Positions 53,385 to 62,869 of a stretch of 64,000 nucleotides of DNA are shown piece by piece. The notes under the pieces are model-generated. The model was not told the DNA's origin, searched no databases, and saw only the letters and a program-made list of their open reading frames with translations. Within the stretch, counting starts at the first letter, position 1; each line of letters begins with the position of its first letter. The DNA lies in the NCBI GenBank assembly GCA_019359095.1, contig JAHHHZ010000019.1, positions 1 to 64,000 of the forward strand, written 5' to 3'. The position numbers and the translations under genes are program-made. The DNA comes from Pleurocapsa minor HA4230-MV1 (GTDB lineage Bacteria > Cyanobacteriota > Cyanobacteriia > Cyanobacteriales > Xenococcaceae).

Positions 53385-53813
53385 TTAATTTAAAGGAATA
53401 GGCGAAACTTTTTTAGTAGCTAAAACTCGAATTTTAGTAATTAATTCGTTCTGCATTGCGTCTGAATTTCCCCCTAAAGCAGTTTGAGGTTTGGGCATCA
53501 CATCAACTACCCCTGCCTTCATCACCTGATATATTGTTTCCGTATCACTTTTTTGCACAGTATTACTTAACACCAAAATTGGCGTAGGATAGTGAGCCAT
53601 GATCTGTTTGGTGAATTCTAACCCGTCCATTTCAGGCATTTGTAAATCAGTGCAGATTACGTCAGGCTGAAGTTTAAAGGTTAAATCTAATCCTTCTTTG
53701 CCGTTGCTGGCTTTGCCCACTACCTCAATATGGCGAGAAGAATTGAGCATTTTTTCATAGATGTTGATGGCAACAGCGGAATCTTCCACTAGTAGAACTT
53801 TGATTTTAGACAT
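53385..53813 (-). CDS. CheB-type receiver domain protein without methylesterase domain, copy 2
   Basis: 142 residues, about 81% identical to copy 1. All receiver residues are present (VEDSAVA, VICTDLQMPEMDGLEF, MPKPQT). It ends after the linker start (IRVLATKKVSPIPL). It begins 14 bases after the hybrid CheA stop; copy 1 lies 177 bases further, so a tandem duplication is likely. Either serves as a phosphate sink or diffusible output. Confidence 0.9.
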   Translation of the reverse strand: MSKIKVLLVEDSAVAINIYEKMLNSSRHIEVVGKASNGKEGLDLTFKLQPDVICTDLQMPEMDGLEFTKQIMAHYPTPILVLSNTVQKSDTETIYQVMKAGVVDVMPKPQTALGGNSDAMQNELITKIRVLATKKVSPIPLN

Positions 53814-53827
53814 AGTTTTTGAGTTAA

Positions 53828-56176
53828 TTAATGGTGAGTATGAATTAATTGAGCCAGAGTTTTCAACAGTATCTGTTGATTGAAATCACCTTTGGTTAGA
53901 TAGGCATTAGCTCCTGCTTCCATACCACGACGTTTATCTTCTCTAGATGCCAGAGTAGTAATTAAAACAATGGGTAGGCGATCGTATTTACTGTCTTGGC
54001 GAATCTTAGCCGTCATTTCTAAGCCAGTCATGTGAGGCATTTCCACATCCGACAGCACGATATCAAACTCTTGAGCTTGAACCTGCTGTAAACCGAGTAA
54101 TCCATTCTCGGCAACGGTAATTTCATAACCTGCACCCTTTAACAAACGATGCATTTGCGTCAGGATAATAATTGAATCCTCCACCAGCAAGAGTCTATTT
54201 TTAGTAGTAAGGGAAGTGGCCGAGGGTACAGCGTTCCAACTCCCTTTTCTGAGGGAATGAAGTAAATCTACAGGATTAAGAATCATACAGACTTCTCCAC
54301 TACCTAAGATAGTCGCTCCAGTAATATTCGGAATACGCTTGAGCAGTTTACTTTGAGATTTGAGTACAACATCTTGCTGATCGATCAAATCATCAACAAT
54401 TACCCCAAAAAGATCGCTGCCGACTTGCAGCACGATACAGGAGAGATAATTTTTGGGGCGCTTATCCTGTGGGGGAGGTAACTGGAGTAAGCTGCTAAGT
54501 TCCTTAATGGATAAAGGTTGCTCTTCAAAGGTAATAGTAGGTTTTCCTTCAAGCTCATAAATATCTTTAGGAGAGAGGGTAATCATAGTTTGGATAAATT
54601 CCAAAGGCAACGCATAAAGAGTCCGCTCAATTTCGACAATTAGAACTTTAGTGGTTGCCAGGCTAGTATTTAAACGCACCTGGAATTTACAGCCGTTGCC
54701 AGGGACAGAAGTTACCTGGATTGCTCCTTTAAGACGTTCTACATTAGCCCGAACCACATCTAAACCAACGCCTCTACCTGAAAGTTCGGTAATTTCGGTA
54801 CGAGTGGAAAAACCAGAGGCAAAAATCAAAGATTGAATCTCCGACTCACTCATAGCAGCTAGTTCTGCTTCAGTACGCACTTGACGCCGAATGGCAGTAT
54901 TACGAATACTACTGATGTTTAAGCCTCGTCCATCATCACTAACATCGATGCCGATGCTACTTCCCATTTGATAGCCGCGTAGGCGCAAAGTGGCAGTGGT
55001 AGCTTTACCTTGAGCAACACGTTCGGCAGGAGTTTCGATCCCGTGATCGATCGCATTGCGAATTAGATGCAGCAGGGGATCTTTGATTTCTTCTAAAATG
55101 CGTTTATCAGCTTTAGTATCTCCACCTTCAATAATTAACTCAATTTCTTTACCCTGTTGACGAGCTAGATCCCGCACCATACGGGGATAAATATTGAATA
55201 CTGTAGCTAAAGGTAACTGTCTTAAACCGTTGATGCCTGACTCTAGGCGATCGCTAATAATTCCCAGACTAGCACTATCTTCGTTGGCTCTAGTTCGTAG
55301 ATTATTAATCAAACTCCCGAGAAAATCTACTCGCTGTTCAGTATTGCTTAAGAACTGTTTGAAGGGTTGTAAAAGCTCAGGAGCTAAAGCCTGTCCAATC
55401 TCCGTGACAATTGAGCTATCCTGTTTGACCCATTCCGACCATAAAGCTGATATTTGCTCTATTTCTGCCATTTGTTGTGAAATTCGCAATCTAGTTACGC
55501 TTAATTCACTTGCTTGAGTCATGAGCGTGTCTAACTTTTGTGGCTCAACTCGAATTGTGTCAATCTGATAGTCTTGATTAATGACAGGAGTTGCTACAGC
55601 CTCTTCAAGTTTAAGGCTAGCGTTGGATTGAACCACGAAACTAGACTCATCTGCTGATGGCTCATCAGCAAATAAATCTTCGGTAAATTGTTCTGGAGTA
55701 ACATCACTACCAAAGAAGTCATCGTCATCATTATCGCCAAAGAAGTCATCGTCATCACCAAACAAGTCTGGTTCAGATCTAGTAGCAGGTGAATTGCCTG
55801 ACACATCCATCAGCGATGCCAAGACGGCAACAGGATCGATGTTAATTGATTCTCCTGTAATTGCCTGATGAGAAAGCTGGTTAATCGCATCAATACCTTG
55901 ATACAGGTGATCGCATAATTCGGGAGTAATTTTGCTATGTCCTGCCTTAATTGCTTCCATACAGTCTTCTAGCTGATGCACCAACATCTCAATCTCATCT
56001 AATCCCAGCATCCGAGAGTCGCCCTTGAGGGTATGAGCTTCCCGCAAGAATTCTTCTAATGCTGCGGTATCTTGGGGATTTTTCTCCAAGATCATCAAAT
56101 CGGATTCCAGCTTTTGCAAGTGTTCATTGCTAGAAGTCTTATAAAGCAGTCTTAGCTCTTCATCTTCAATCATCAT
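53828..56176 (-). CDS. Hybrid CheA histidine kinase
   Basis: 782 residues: Hpt domain with His48 in REAHTLKGDSRMLG, a Asp/Phe-rich low-complexity linker (about 140-175), dimerisation and ATPase domains (HLIRNAIDHGIETP, DVSDDGRGLN, GRGVGLDVV), a CheW-like domain and a C-terminal receiver (LLLVEDSI, VLSDVEMPHMTG). All catalytic residues are present. This Hpt-CheA-receiver layout is that of PixL/PilL-type hybrids in cyanobacteria. It sits in an operon with a receptor, double CheW, PatA regulator and two receivers; likely controls type IV pilus motility or phototaxis. Confidence 0.94.
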   Translation of the reverse strand: MMIEDEELRLLYKTSSNEHLQKLESDLMILEKNPQDTAALEEFLREAHTLKGDSRMLGLDEIEMLVHQLEDCMEAIKAGHSKITPELCDHLYQGIDAINQLSHQAITGESINIDPVAVLASLMDVSGNSPATRSEPDLFGDDDDFFGDNDDDDFFGSDVTPEQFTEDLFADEPSADESSFVVQSNASLKLEEAVATPVINQDYQIDTIRVEPQKLDTLMTQASELSVTRLRISQQMAEIEQISALWSEWVKQDSSIVTEIGQALAPELLQPFKQFLSNTEQRVDFLGSLINNLRTRANEDSASLGIISDRLESGINGLRQLPLATVFNIYPRMVRDLARQQGKEIELIIEGGDTKADKRILEEIKDPLLHLIRNAIDHGIETPAERVAQGKATTATLRLRGYQMGSSIGIDVSDDGRGLNISSIRNTAIRRQVRTEAELAAMSESEIQSLIFASGFSTRTEITELSGRGVGLDVVRANVERLKGAIQVTSVPGNGCKFQVRLNTSLATTKVLIVEIERTLYALPLEFIQTMITLSPKDIYELEGKPTITFEEQPLSIKELSSLLQLPPPQDKRPKNYLSCIVLQVGSDLFGVIVDDLIDQQDVVLKSQSKLLKRIPNITGATILGSGEVCMILNPVDLLHSLRKGSWNAVPSATSLTTKNRLLLVEDSIIILTQMHRLLKGAGYEITVAENGLLGLQQVQAQEFDIVLSDVEMPHMTGLEMTAKIRQDSKYDRLPIVLITTLASREDKRRGMEAGANAYLTKGDFNQQILLKTLAQLIHTHH

Positions 56177-56211
56177 AGTTTTGCTGGGAAAATTTTAGTA
56201 AAAAGCTCTAA

Positions 56212-57570
56212 TTAAACAACCGCTTTAAGTTGTTCGGTCGATTTTTTCAGTTCTAGGGTAGAAGCCTTAACATCTTGCATATCTGCTGCCGTATCCATCG
56301 CCCCCAGGTTAAGAGCGTTAATCGCTGCCAAAATCTCCTGAATACTTACCGCTTGCAGTTTTGCTGCTTGGGAGATCTCCGAGGTGTTGGAGAATACGTT
56401 GGTTACTGCGTTTTTCACCCCGATAAATGATTCGGCAGTATCTAGCGCCAATTCAATACTAGATTCAGCGGTTTTCTTACCTTCGTCCGTTACCATTACC
56501 GCGCTGTTCATCGCAGCTTGGACATCTGTTACCAGTTTGTTGATTTTGTCGGCAGACTTACGACTTTGATCCGCCAGTTTCCGAATCTCACCCGCAACCA
56601 CCCCGAAACCTTTACCATACTCTCCAGCACGAGCCGCCTCAACCGCTGCGTTTAGTGCCAACATGTTGGTTTGGTTTGCCAAATCCCCTACCACCTCTGA
56701 TACTCCCGCAATTTGTTCAGTTTGTTCACTCAGGTTAATGATCTGTTCGGCAATTTCTCTAACTCTGTCCTTGAGACTTTCCATGCCTACCCTGGTTTGT
56801 TCGACTGTTTCTGCTCCAGATTCCGCCAGAGCAAGAGCTGTACTGGCGCTTTTTGCCGATTCTTCTGCCTGTACTGCCGAACGACGAGAAGTTTCACCCA
56901 AGGAATCCACCGTAGAGGTAGTTTGACTGACGGAATTGGACTGTTCATTGGCTACTGCCTCTTGATTTTCGACCTTGGCAGAAATCTCCTCTGAAGATTT
57001 GGCGATCATATTGGTAAATTGATCTAGAGTATTGGTAATTCGGCGAGAACCAGCAATAATTGCCGTAACGATCATTAAGTTGAGTAATGCTACGAACAAC
57101 TCAATTGTCTGTAATTGTTTAACTTCGTTTTCTGCATATTTTTCGGCGGCGGTTACTGTCTCGTCGGCTAGTTTAAATAAAGTTTCACTTTGTTTGAGTA
57201 AGGCTGCACGGTTAGCTTCTGTTGGCTGCTTTCTGACTTGCTGAATTAGTGCTTTAGATTTGTTCCATTCAGCTTTTGTTGTATTTAGCTTGGCAATGTA
57301 ATCTACGTCTGTAGCAGCAGACAAGCCTAATTCTTCATTACCCTTGATTAAGTTTTCAATTAGCTGATCCAATTGAGCAATTAACTTATCATCAGCGCTG
57401 TTGGACAGTTCGAGCTTAATCGATCTTTGAGTTCCCCCCCTAACTTTACCAACGACGTTAATCTCCTTGGCGCCATGTTCGGCAGTAGCCAGAAAAATTA
57501 CCCCTAAGTTGACCAATACAATAGTTCCAATCCCAAATGCGCCAGCGGTTAACTGAGTTCCAATTTTCAT
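56212..57570 (-). CDS. Methyl-accepting chemotaxis protein (PilJ-like)
   Basis: 452 residues. One membrane segment near 10-30 and a second near 157-176 frame an all-helical extracytoplasmic region of about 125 residues (PilJ N-terminal type). No HAMP domain is recognisable; the coiled coil starts right after the second segment. The hairpin tip is intact (NQTNMLALNAAVEAARAGE, GKGFGVVAGEIRKLADQS), so CheA/CheW contact is expected. No GAF or bilin domain here, so it is not itself a photoreceptor. Preceded by the CheW gene and followed by cheA. Confidence 0.93.
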   Translation of the reverse strand: MKIGTQLTAGAFGIGTIVLVNLGVIFLATAEHGAKEINVVGKVRGGTQRSIKLELSNSADDKLIAQLDQLIENLIKGNEELGLSAATDVDYIAKLNTTKAEWNKSKALIQQVRKQPTEANRAALLKQSETLFKLADETVTAAEKYAENEVKQLQTIELFVALLNLMIVTAIIAGSRRITNTLDQFTNMIAKSSEEISAKVENQEAVANEQSNSVSQTTSTVDSLGETSRRSAVQAEESAKSASTALALAESGAETVEQTRVGMESLKDRVREIAEQIINLSEQTEQIAGVSEVVGDLANQTNMLALNAAVEAARAGEYGKGFGVVAGEIRKLADQSRKSADKINKLVTDVQAAMNSAVMVTDEGKKTAESSIELALDTAESFIGVKNAVTNVFSNTSEISQAAKLQAVSIQEILAAINALNLGAMDTAADMQDVKASTLELKKSTEQLKAVV

Positions 57571-57627
57571 AAGTTTTCTACCTGTATTTTCTACCTGTAA
57601 TTTTTGTTAGTTAATTTAGAAATATAT

Positions 57628-58671
57628 TTATGCTGTTAGCTCAACCGTCATTGCTCCAGCCGCCAAAAGCTTCGAGAGGTCAATCACGTTCAGAGTTTGG
57701 TTTTGATAGTCAGCTACTCCTTTGAGATAGGAAGTTGCATCACTATTCATAGCGACGGGAACTGGTTTTAATTCTTCAGGACGAAAATCAACCACGTCGA
57801 ATACTTCGTCCACGATAATACCCGCCGTCAGATCGTCAACCTCAATCACCACTGCTTTACGAGCCAAATTGTTCTGGGTCATGGTCAGGTTCAAAAGCTG
57901 ACAAATATTGACCAGAGTTAAAATTTCACCCCGCAAGTTCATGTTGCCGACAATATGTTCGGGACAGCAGGGAATAGTGGTAATTCTGCCGACGTTGGTA
58001 AATTCCCGCACTATGCCTAAATCAAAAGCAAAGTATCTACCCCCAATACTGACCACCGCCAAGGAAACTAATTTAGTCGCTGCTGTTTTATCAGTAACTT
58101 CTTTAAGGTTGATTGCTCGTTGATGGAGAATCGCTTTGATACTAGAGCTAGCATTAGTAAAATACTGTTGGTAAAAGTTACCAGGTAGCATTTGCCGCTC
58201 AGAATTAGTTTCAGCTTCAGTCGAGACTAGATCCTCCAAAGCTTCAGGATGACGTACCAGATTATCTATATTGAGCAGGGTAATCATCTCATCATCAAGA
58301 TCGATCACACTTTGGACAAAAGCTTGATGAATATGGCGTCGACCATAGGACAAATCAGTCTGAAGATAGCGATCGTCGATTTCGTTGACTGTTTCAACCC
58401 GATGGACAATCATCCCCACCTGTAAGCCTTGAGACTCAACCACAATCACGCTATCCGTTACCTGGCAGCGATCGAATTTATGACCAAAGCGCAGATCGAG
58501 GTGCATGACTGGCACATATACTGAATGTAAATTCAATAAACCCACAATATCTGGAGGTGCTTCGGCGATAGGAGTCAATTCAGGTAATAAAAATATTTCG
58601 GTAACTGATTCTGCTGCGATCGCATATCGCAAATTATGCAGGCTAAAGATTAAATATGATTTCATGCCCAT
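57628..58671 (-). CDS. Double CheW-domain coupling protein
   Basis: 347 residues with two CheW-like domains (about 5-150 and 190-340), e.g. YLIFSLHNLRYAIAAESVTE and VSIGGRYFAFDLGIVREFTN; NLRGEILTLVNICQLL is the second domain's typical strand. Couples receptor to CheA. Two-domain CheW proteins occur in cyanobacterial pilus chemotaxis loci. Second gene of the operon. Confidence 0.92.
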   Translation of the reverse strand: MGMKSYLIFSLHNLRYAIAAESVTEIFLLPELTPIAEAPPDIVGLLNLHSVYVPVMHLDLRFGHKFDRCQVTDSVIVVESQGLQVGMIVHRVETVNEIDDRYLQTDLSYGRRHIHQAFVQSVIDLDDEMITLLNIDNLVRHPEALEDLVSTEAETNSERQMLPGNFYQQYFTNASSSIKAILHQRAINLKEVTDKTAATKLVSLAVVSIGGRYFAFDLGIVREFTNVGRITTIPCCPEHIVGNMNLRGEILTLVNICQLLNLTMTQNNLARKAVVIEVDDLTAGIIVDEVFDVVDFRPEELKPVPVAMNSDATSYLKGVADYQNQTLNVIDLSKLLAAGAMTVELTA

Positions 58672-58712
58672 AATCTATAATCTCTCAATCTTCCTTCTCT
58701 AAAAGTTATTAG

Positions 58713-59915
58713 CTATTTAATGTACTGACGGACAACTTCTCTCAGTTCTTCTGGCTTAAAGGGCTTGGTAAGATACTTACTCGTGCCTGCGATATGCCCC
58801 CTCATTTTGTTGACTAAGCCATCCCTAGCTGTCACCATCACAATCGGTAAATCTCGAAACTGGGGAATGGCACGAACTGTTTTGCAAAACTCCAGACCAT
58901 CAACATCAGGCATGGTCAAGTCCAACAGCATCAGTTCAACCTTTACCTCTTGCAGAATGTCCAACGCCTCCTTTGCCTTACCCGCCAGTAAGACGTTGTA
59001 GTCCTCTTGCAAAGCTCGTTTGATCGAAGTTTGGATAATGGCGCTGTCATCTACGGATAAGACAATCGGTAAATTATGATCAATTTTGGCGATCGCCTCA
59101 GTAGAATCGACGCTGGTTGATACTCCAGGCACACTTCCCTGCATATTGGCTATAGCTGCAACATCAGTCTTAGCTTCGATCGGACTATCTACAAAACTTA
59201 CCCAGTCCTTGTTCGCCCAATTAAAATAGTTTTTTGCTACTGTGATCGGATCTTTGCCCATTTTGTCGGCAATATTGAGCAAACTAGCTCTGCCATCGAC
59301 TAATTTTGTAAAATGGTCTTTTACCTGGGGATTATCGATCGCTCTTAACTGCTGAGGCGTGAACACTGGAATCACATTCATGCTAGATATTTGAGGCGCA
59401 TAATCCTGCCATATTTGCTGACGACGCTTCAATTCCTGTTGAAGATCGACCCAGTTTAAGCCGTGTCGATCTGCACCGTAGCTGAGATCTAAATCAAGGT
59501 CTGTATTCCACTGTGCTTCTCCTGGATAAGGGAGAAATTTTTCAATAATTAATAAAACTTTTGTATTGACTAGAGATTCTACTTCTTGCCAAGTAAAAGC
59601 TCTCATCCTAATCAACATCTCCAGTAGCTCTACGGCTGAATTAGGCTCTTTGGCTTTTTCCACTGCCACCGAAAGGGCAGCTTTAATTAGATTAGGCTTT
59701 AGTGCTTGACCGATTTTGAAGCATAATTCTTCAGCATTGGGAACTTGGTTACCACCATAGACCAAAGCTCCGTTACGTAAAATCAAAATACAGGAACGTT
59801 GTTGTTGCCAGGAATCAACCTGGGTTTTTAAGCTTAAAATTCCACTGCTGTTCTTTTTAAATAAAGAATCAAGAATAGAAATAAGCTGATTTGGATTATA
59901 TTTTTTGGCAGACAT
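58713..59915 (-). CDS. PatA-type response regulator
   Basis: 400 residues: N-terminal DUF4388/PatA domain (NPNQLISILDSLFKKNSSGI and ILILRNGALVYGG), a helical middle, and a C-terminal receiver (about 283-400; VLSVDDSA, LMLLDLTMPDVDGLEF, TKPFKPEEL). The N-terminal PATAN-like layout is as in PixG/PatA, which act on pilus or cell-pattern outputs. ATG 59915 with AAGGAAAG upstream is preferred to a TTG-like start at 59951. First gene of the operon. Confidence 0.93.
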   Translation of the reverse strand: MSAKKYNPNQLISILDSLFKKNSSGILSLKTQVDSWQQQRSCILILRNGALVYGGNQVPNAEELCFKIGQALKPNLIKAALSVAVEKAKEPNSAVELLEMLIRMRAFTWQEVESLVNTKVLLIIEKFLPYPGEAQWNTDLDLDLSYGADRHGLNWVDLQQELKRRQQIWQDYAPQISSMNVIPVFTPQQLRAIDNPQVKDHFTKLVDGRASLLNIADKMGKDPITVAKNYFNWANKDWVSFVDSPIEAKTDVAAIANMQGSVPGVSTSVDSTEAIAKIDHNLPIVLSVDDSAIIQTSIKRALQEDYNVLLAGKAKEALDILQEVKVELMLLDLTMPDVDGLEFCKTVRAIPQFRDLPIVMVTARDGLVNKMRGHIAGTSKYLTKPFKPEELREVVRQYIK

Positions 59916-60104
59916 TATTAACTTTCCTTGACTTTTATAATGCAAAAACAACTATCAAGAAATATAGATATGCATATAGTTCCCCAAAAATTGATTTTAA
60001 TCACATGATTTACTGATTTTGATCGTGCAACTTCTCCTTAAAAGCGACAGAAGCAACCATCAATGCATCTGATTAAATCTTTTTTGGCAGAGCGCTACTA
60101 ATCG

Positions 60105-60455
60105 CTAATAAAAAACCCCAACGAAGTGAACCATCGTCGAACCTGCAAAGTCATAAAATCCCTGAGCCTTAAGCCAACCGTTTGGGGTCACAATCCAGTG
60201 GCCAATAATGGGATAAGCGATCGCTGTTAACAGTAAACTAAAGATCCCGAAGCTGACAAATCTAATTCTTTCTGCCACTGCACTAGAGACAATCGTGGCT
60301 GCTGTACCAGCAAATGCTGATTGAAACAGAAAAAACAAGGCAATGGGTAGTCCCTTGGGATAGGCTTCTAGTCCATAGATAGCTGGGTTAGTACTTAGGT
60401 AAAGACATAAGTTTAGAGCCAGCTTAAATACGCTTAACGCGCTAGGTAGAGGCAA
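60105..60455 (-). pseudogene. Ammonium transporter fragment (amt)
   Basis: 116 residues matching only the middle of Amt: [52 protein letters not shown] and [13 protein letters not shown]. The N-terminal third and the C-terminal half (including the twin-His core) are missing, and the frame stops just after the VHxVGG position. It lies next to a region of foreign-looking sequence at 60456, so an insertion or deletion has disrupted the gene. No function expected. Confidence 0.85.
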
Positions 60456-60796
60456 GTTCCCTCACACTGCCAATGCTGTTAATAACGCGATCGCGATCGC
60501 TCAAGAATTAGACCTCAAAATACAAGCTGAATCATTCAACTGGCTTGATTATCCCCAGTGGATACCTAAAAAGTTCAGACCGAAAGACGCGCTCAAAGAA
60601 ATAGAGAAGACGATAGCCGAATGGGTGGAGGAATACGAAGCTTACTACTGGCTGTCTAGAGACAAGCAAAGGTATCAAGATTCTAACTCAACTTTTTTAG
60701 CATCCAAGAATAGCTTAGTCTCATCTGCTAGATCTTTCTTCTCTTTTCTTAGTCAAAGCTGCGTAATTAGTCGAGCCGATCATAGAGGTGATTAGA
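60433..60796 (+). pseudogene. Gene fragment without start, at the junction of the foreign region
   Basis: The plus strand has an open frame with protein-like composition ([57 protein letters not shown]) from about 60461 to 60720, with no ATG, GTG or TTG before it; the frame runs on to 60796 into the opposite gene. It looks like the 3' part of a gene cut at the Amt junction. Family not recognised. Confidence 0.4.
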
Positions 60797-61842
60797 CTAG
60801 TCATTTTAGCCTTAACTACAGCGTTAACATTGATAGGAGTACCATCGCTATTATCAATCTTCATAGCAGCAAGAACACCATTTGTAGCCTCTCCTATGGT
60901 TTGAACTAAATTACCACTTAACATGACAGCATTATGAATGACTAAAGCGGTAGTCATACCGTTAAGTATCTTGTCAACATGAGTAGCTTTCCAGGCGATA
61001 TCAGCAAACTTCTGAACAGACTCTAAGCCGTACTTGGCGTGAGTAACTGCTTTCTGAAGGACTGCATTTTGAGCTATTGTTACTCCTTGTAAACCAGCAA
61101 CCGCTACGCCGTTAGCTTTAGCCTGAGCGCCTACTGGTGGAACTAACACGGGGGCTAGACAAGTCGGTAGAGGTATAGGCTTGTTTTTAATTTGACGTAA
61201 AATATCTAGTCCTCCTACGGCGGGAGCTATTCCCGCAAGAGTTAACGGATCGGGAAACTTACTATTGAGATTATCTAGCTTGGCGGTAATTTGTTGAACT
61301 TGCTGATTATTCACTTGATTAGTTTGCTTGATTTGACTACTGACCTCGGTTTTAACAATCTGCTTAATTTCTGTTGGTTGAACTTTGGGAATAGTTGATA
61401 TTTCGGAACTCAATCGCTCGTTAAAATCTGTAGTTACTTTGGCTATCTTGGCATCGAATAATTTTGATACTTTGCTGATGTCAAACTCAGGTACGTTAAT
61501 GTTTGCTATTGCTTGGGAGACTTGCTTTTGGGCATTTTGTTTAAAGGTCTGAATGTTGTTGCTAAACTCAGACTTGACAGTCTGACCAATCTTGCTTTCT
61601 ATGCCTATGTACTGACCATTTAAATCTTTGATGCCACTGGCATTAGTTATCGTCTGTTCTCTAACTTTCCTGGTAATAAGCTTGTCTTCTTGAGTAGGTA
61701 ATCTAGCAGCAAAGTTATTTAAGGCTACTCTGTACCCGTTTAAGTCAGACTGTTGTAACTCCAGTTGTCGTCTCAAGCGGTTATTCTCAGCCGACAAGTT
61801 TTGTATTTGGCTAAGGTCTTTAATTACTGGAACAGGAGGCAA
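60721..61842 (-). CDS. Phage- or plasmid-type coiled-coil protein, 373 residues
   Basis: The N-terminal half is heptad-rich (LSAENNRLRRQLELQQSDLN, VTTDFNERLSSEI, TKLDNLNSKF-like), the C-terminal half is Ala/Val/Gly-rich (GVAVAGLQGVTIAQNAVLQK) with an INVNAVVKAKMTSLITSMIG end. Tail or tape-measure-like architecture is possible; no family is recognised with confidence. The TTG at 61842 starts one base after the stop of the 39-codon gene (TAAATTG), indicating coupling. An upstream in-frame extension looks like a signal peptide but lacks a start codon. Confidence 0.6.
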   Translation of the reverse strand: MPPVPVIKDLSQIQNLSAENNRLRRQLELQQSDLNGYRVALNNFAARLPTQEDKLITRKVREQTITNASGIKDLNGQYIGIESKIGQTVKSEFSNNIQTFKQNAQKQVSQAIANINVPEFDISKVSKLFDAKIAKVTTDFNERLSSEISTIPKVQPTEIKQIVKTEVSSQIKQTNQVNNQQVQQITAKLDNLNSKFPDPLTLAGIAPAVGGLDILRQIKNKPIPLPTCLAPVLVPPVGAQAKANGVAVAGLQGVTIAQNAVLQKAVTHAKYGLESVQKFADIAWKATHVDKILNGMTTALVIHNAVMLSGNLVQTIGEATNGVLAAMKIDNSDGTPINVNAVVKAKMTSLITSMIGSTNYAALTKKREERSSR

Positions 61843-61843
61843 T

Positions 61844-61963
61844 TTATTGGAGGTAGCTTGAGCAATAAAGGCTAGTAGCGGTATTGATAATCGAAGCTTT
61901 TTCAGTTTTTGGCAAGTACTGCTGTAACTCTGCCTTACTTGCTAAATCGCTACAAGTTCCCAT
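61844..61963 (-). CDS. Small protein, 39 residues, coupled to the next gene
   Basis: ATG at 61963, MGTCSDLASKAELQQYLPKT, ending in TAA one base before the TTG start of the downstream gene. The LASKAELQQYLPKTEKA pattern resembles tail-fibre-type repeats. Short, so uncertain, but spacing supports it. Confidence 0.45.
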   Translation of the reverse strand: MGTCSDLASKAELQQYLPKTEKASIINTATSLYCSSYLQ

Positions 61964-62060
61964 ATGATTATTTTCTAAAACTCTTTACTGCTTTTCCTGT
62001 TTTCGTGTCGTAGCAACAGACTTCTGAACCACAATCACACTGGCAAGTGCCTGGGGGGCA

Positions 62061-62309
62061 TTGTTCGCCTCAAAAATAGTAGCTGATTTTGCTAAACCAC
62101 CTTTCTTTTTCAAGCGAGGGAAAAAGTTATTTAGTTATGTTGACAAGACCAAAGGTTACTTTTTTAACGTCACAACAGACGACGAAGCTGATGCTAAAAA
62201 GATTATTGAGCAAGTTATCAGAATACAGGACAACGTAGAGCCAGACTGGGAAAACAAGCTCAAGTACCACGAAGACAAGAACTATTTACGAGGACTCTAT
62301 GCCAATTAA
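62061..62309 (+). CDS. Small phage-like hypothetical protein
   Basis: 82 residues, KKLFSYVDKTKGYFFNVTTD then a charged helix (EADAKKIIEQVIRIQD) and a C-terminal LKYHEDKNYLRGLYAN. Start (TTG 62061) is weak: the upstream G-run is too close, and the first 15 residues may be spurious. It overlaps the next gene by 11 bases, as in phage cassettes. Function unknown. Confidence 0.55.
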   Translation: MFASKIVADFAKPPFFFKRGKKLFSYVDKTKGYFFNVTTDDEADAKKIIEQVIRIQDNVEPDWENKLKYHEDKNYLRGLYAN

Positions 62310-62640
62310 TTTTGAACCCGCCCCACCAGTGGTAAACGTACCGAACCCGTTTGCTAGTGCTGCCCTTGGTGGTACTGCGCCAATTTCTACTACTTCAGTT
62401 GCTTTCTTAGCTGCTAACGCTAACCGTAAGAAGATGATAATTGCTAACAATAGCAATCAAGACCTGTACATTGACCTTGATGCGACTGCCTCAGTTGCCG
62501 ATCATGCGATCAAGATTCCCAAGGTTTCTAATAGTGGTTTTATTGCTAGTTACGAACTAGAACATTACACAGGTGTTGTTTCTGGTATTTGGGCTGCTGC
62601 TGGTAGTGGTGCTGCTTTAATTAGGGAGATGGTGGCGTAA
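62299..62640 (+). CDS. Probable phage structural or decoration protein
   Basis: 113 residues with a Pro-rich start and beta-rich body: FAALGG-like ASAALGGTAPISTTSVAFLA, ANRKKMIIANNSNQDLYIDL and GVVSGIWAAAGSGAALI. The NRKKxxIxNNSNxxLYI pattern occurs in small virion-associated proteins. No signal peptide. Its TAA overlaps the next start (TAATG). Confidence 0.6.
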   Translation: MPINFEPAPPVVNVPNPFASAALGGTAPISTTSVAFLAANANRKKMIIANNSNQDLYIDLDATASVADHAIKIPKVSNSGFIASYELEHYTGVVSGIWAAAGSGAALIREMVA

Positions 62641-62846
62641 TGACTGACCAAGAAATTAATCATCTAATTGCTACTCAAGTCAACGGCTGGATTCACGACG
62701 AGGGTATCTTTTACCACGACGCTAGTGGGTTTACCTGTTACTTAGCTGACTACTGTAACTCTATCGCTCACGCTCTGGACTTAGCTAAGGCTAACGGGGT
62801 TGCCCTTAAGCCAACAGTCGAAGACTGGACTGCTTACAAGTTATAG
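62640..62846 (+). pseudogene. Phage ABA-sandwich-like protein, truncated by the IS630 insertion (5' part)
   Basis: MTDQEINHLIATQVNGWIHD with the typical phage ABA-domain beginning, then ALDLAKANGVALKPTVEDWTAYKL. The stop codon TAG (62844-62846) is supplied by the first bases of the insertion sequence. Joining this frame to 63789 after removing the element restores a continuous gene of 94 codons. Confidence 0.75.
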
Positions 62847-62869
62847 TTATTTCAAATAAGAAAGAAACA

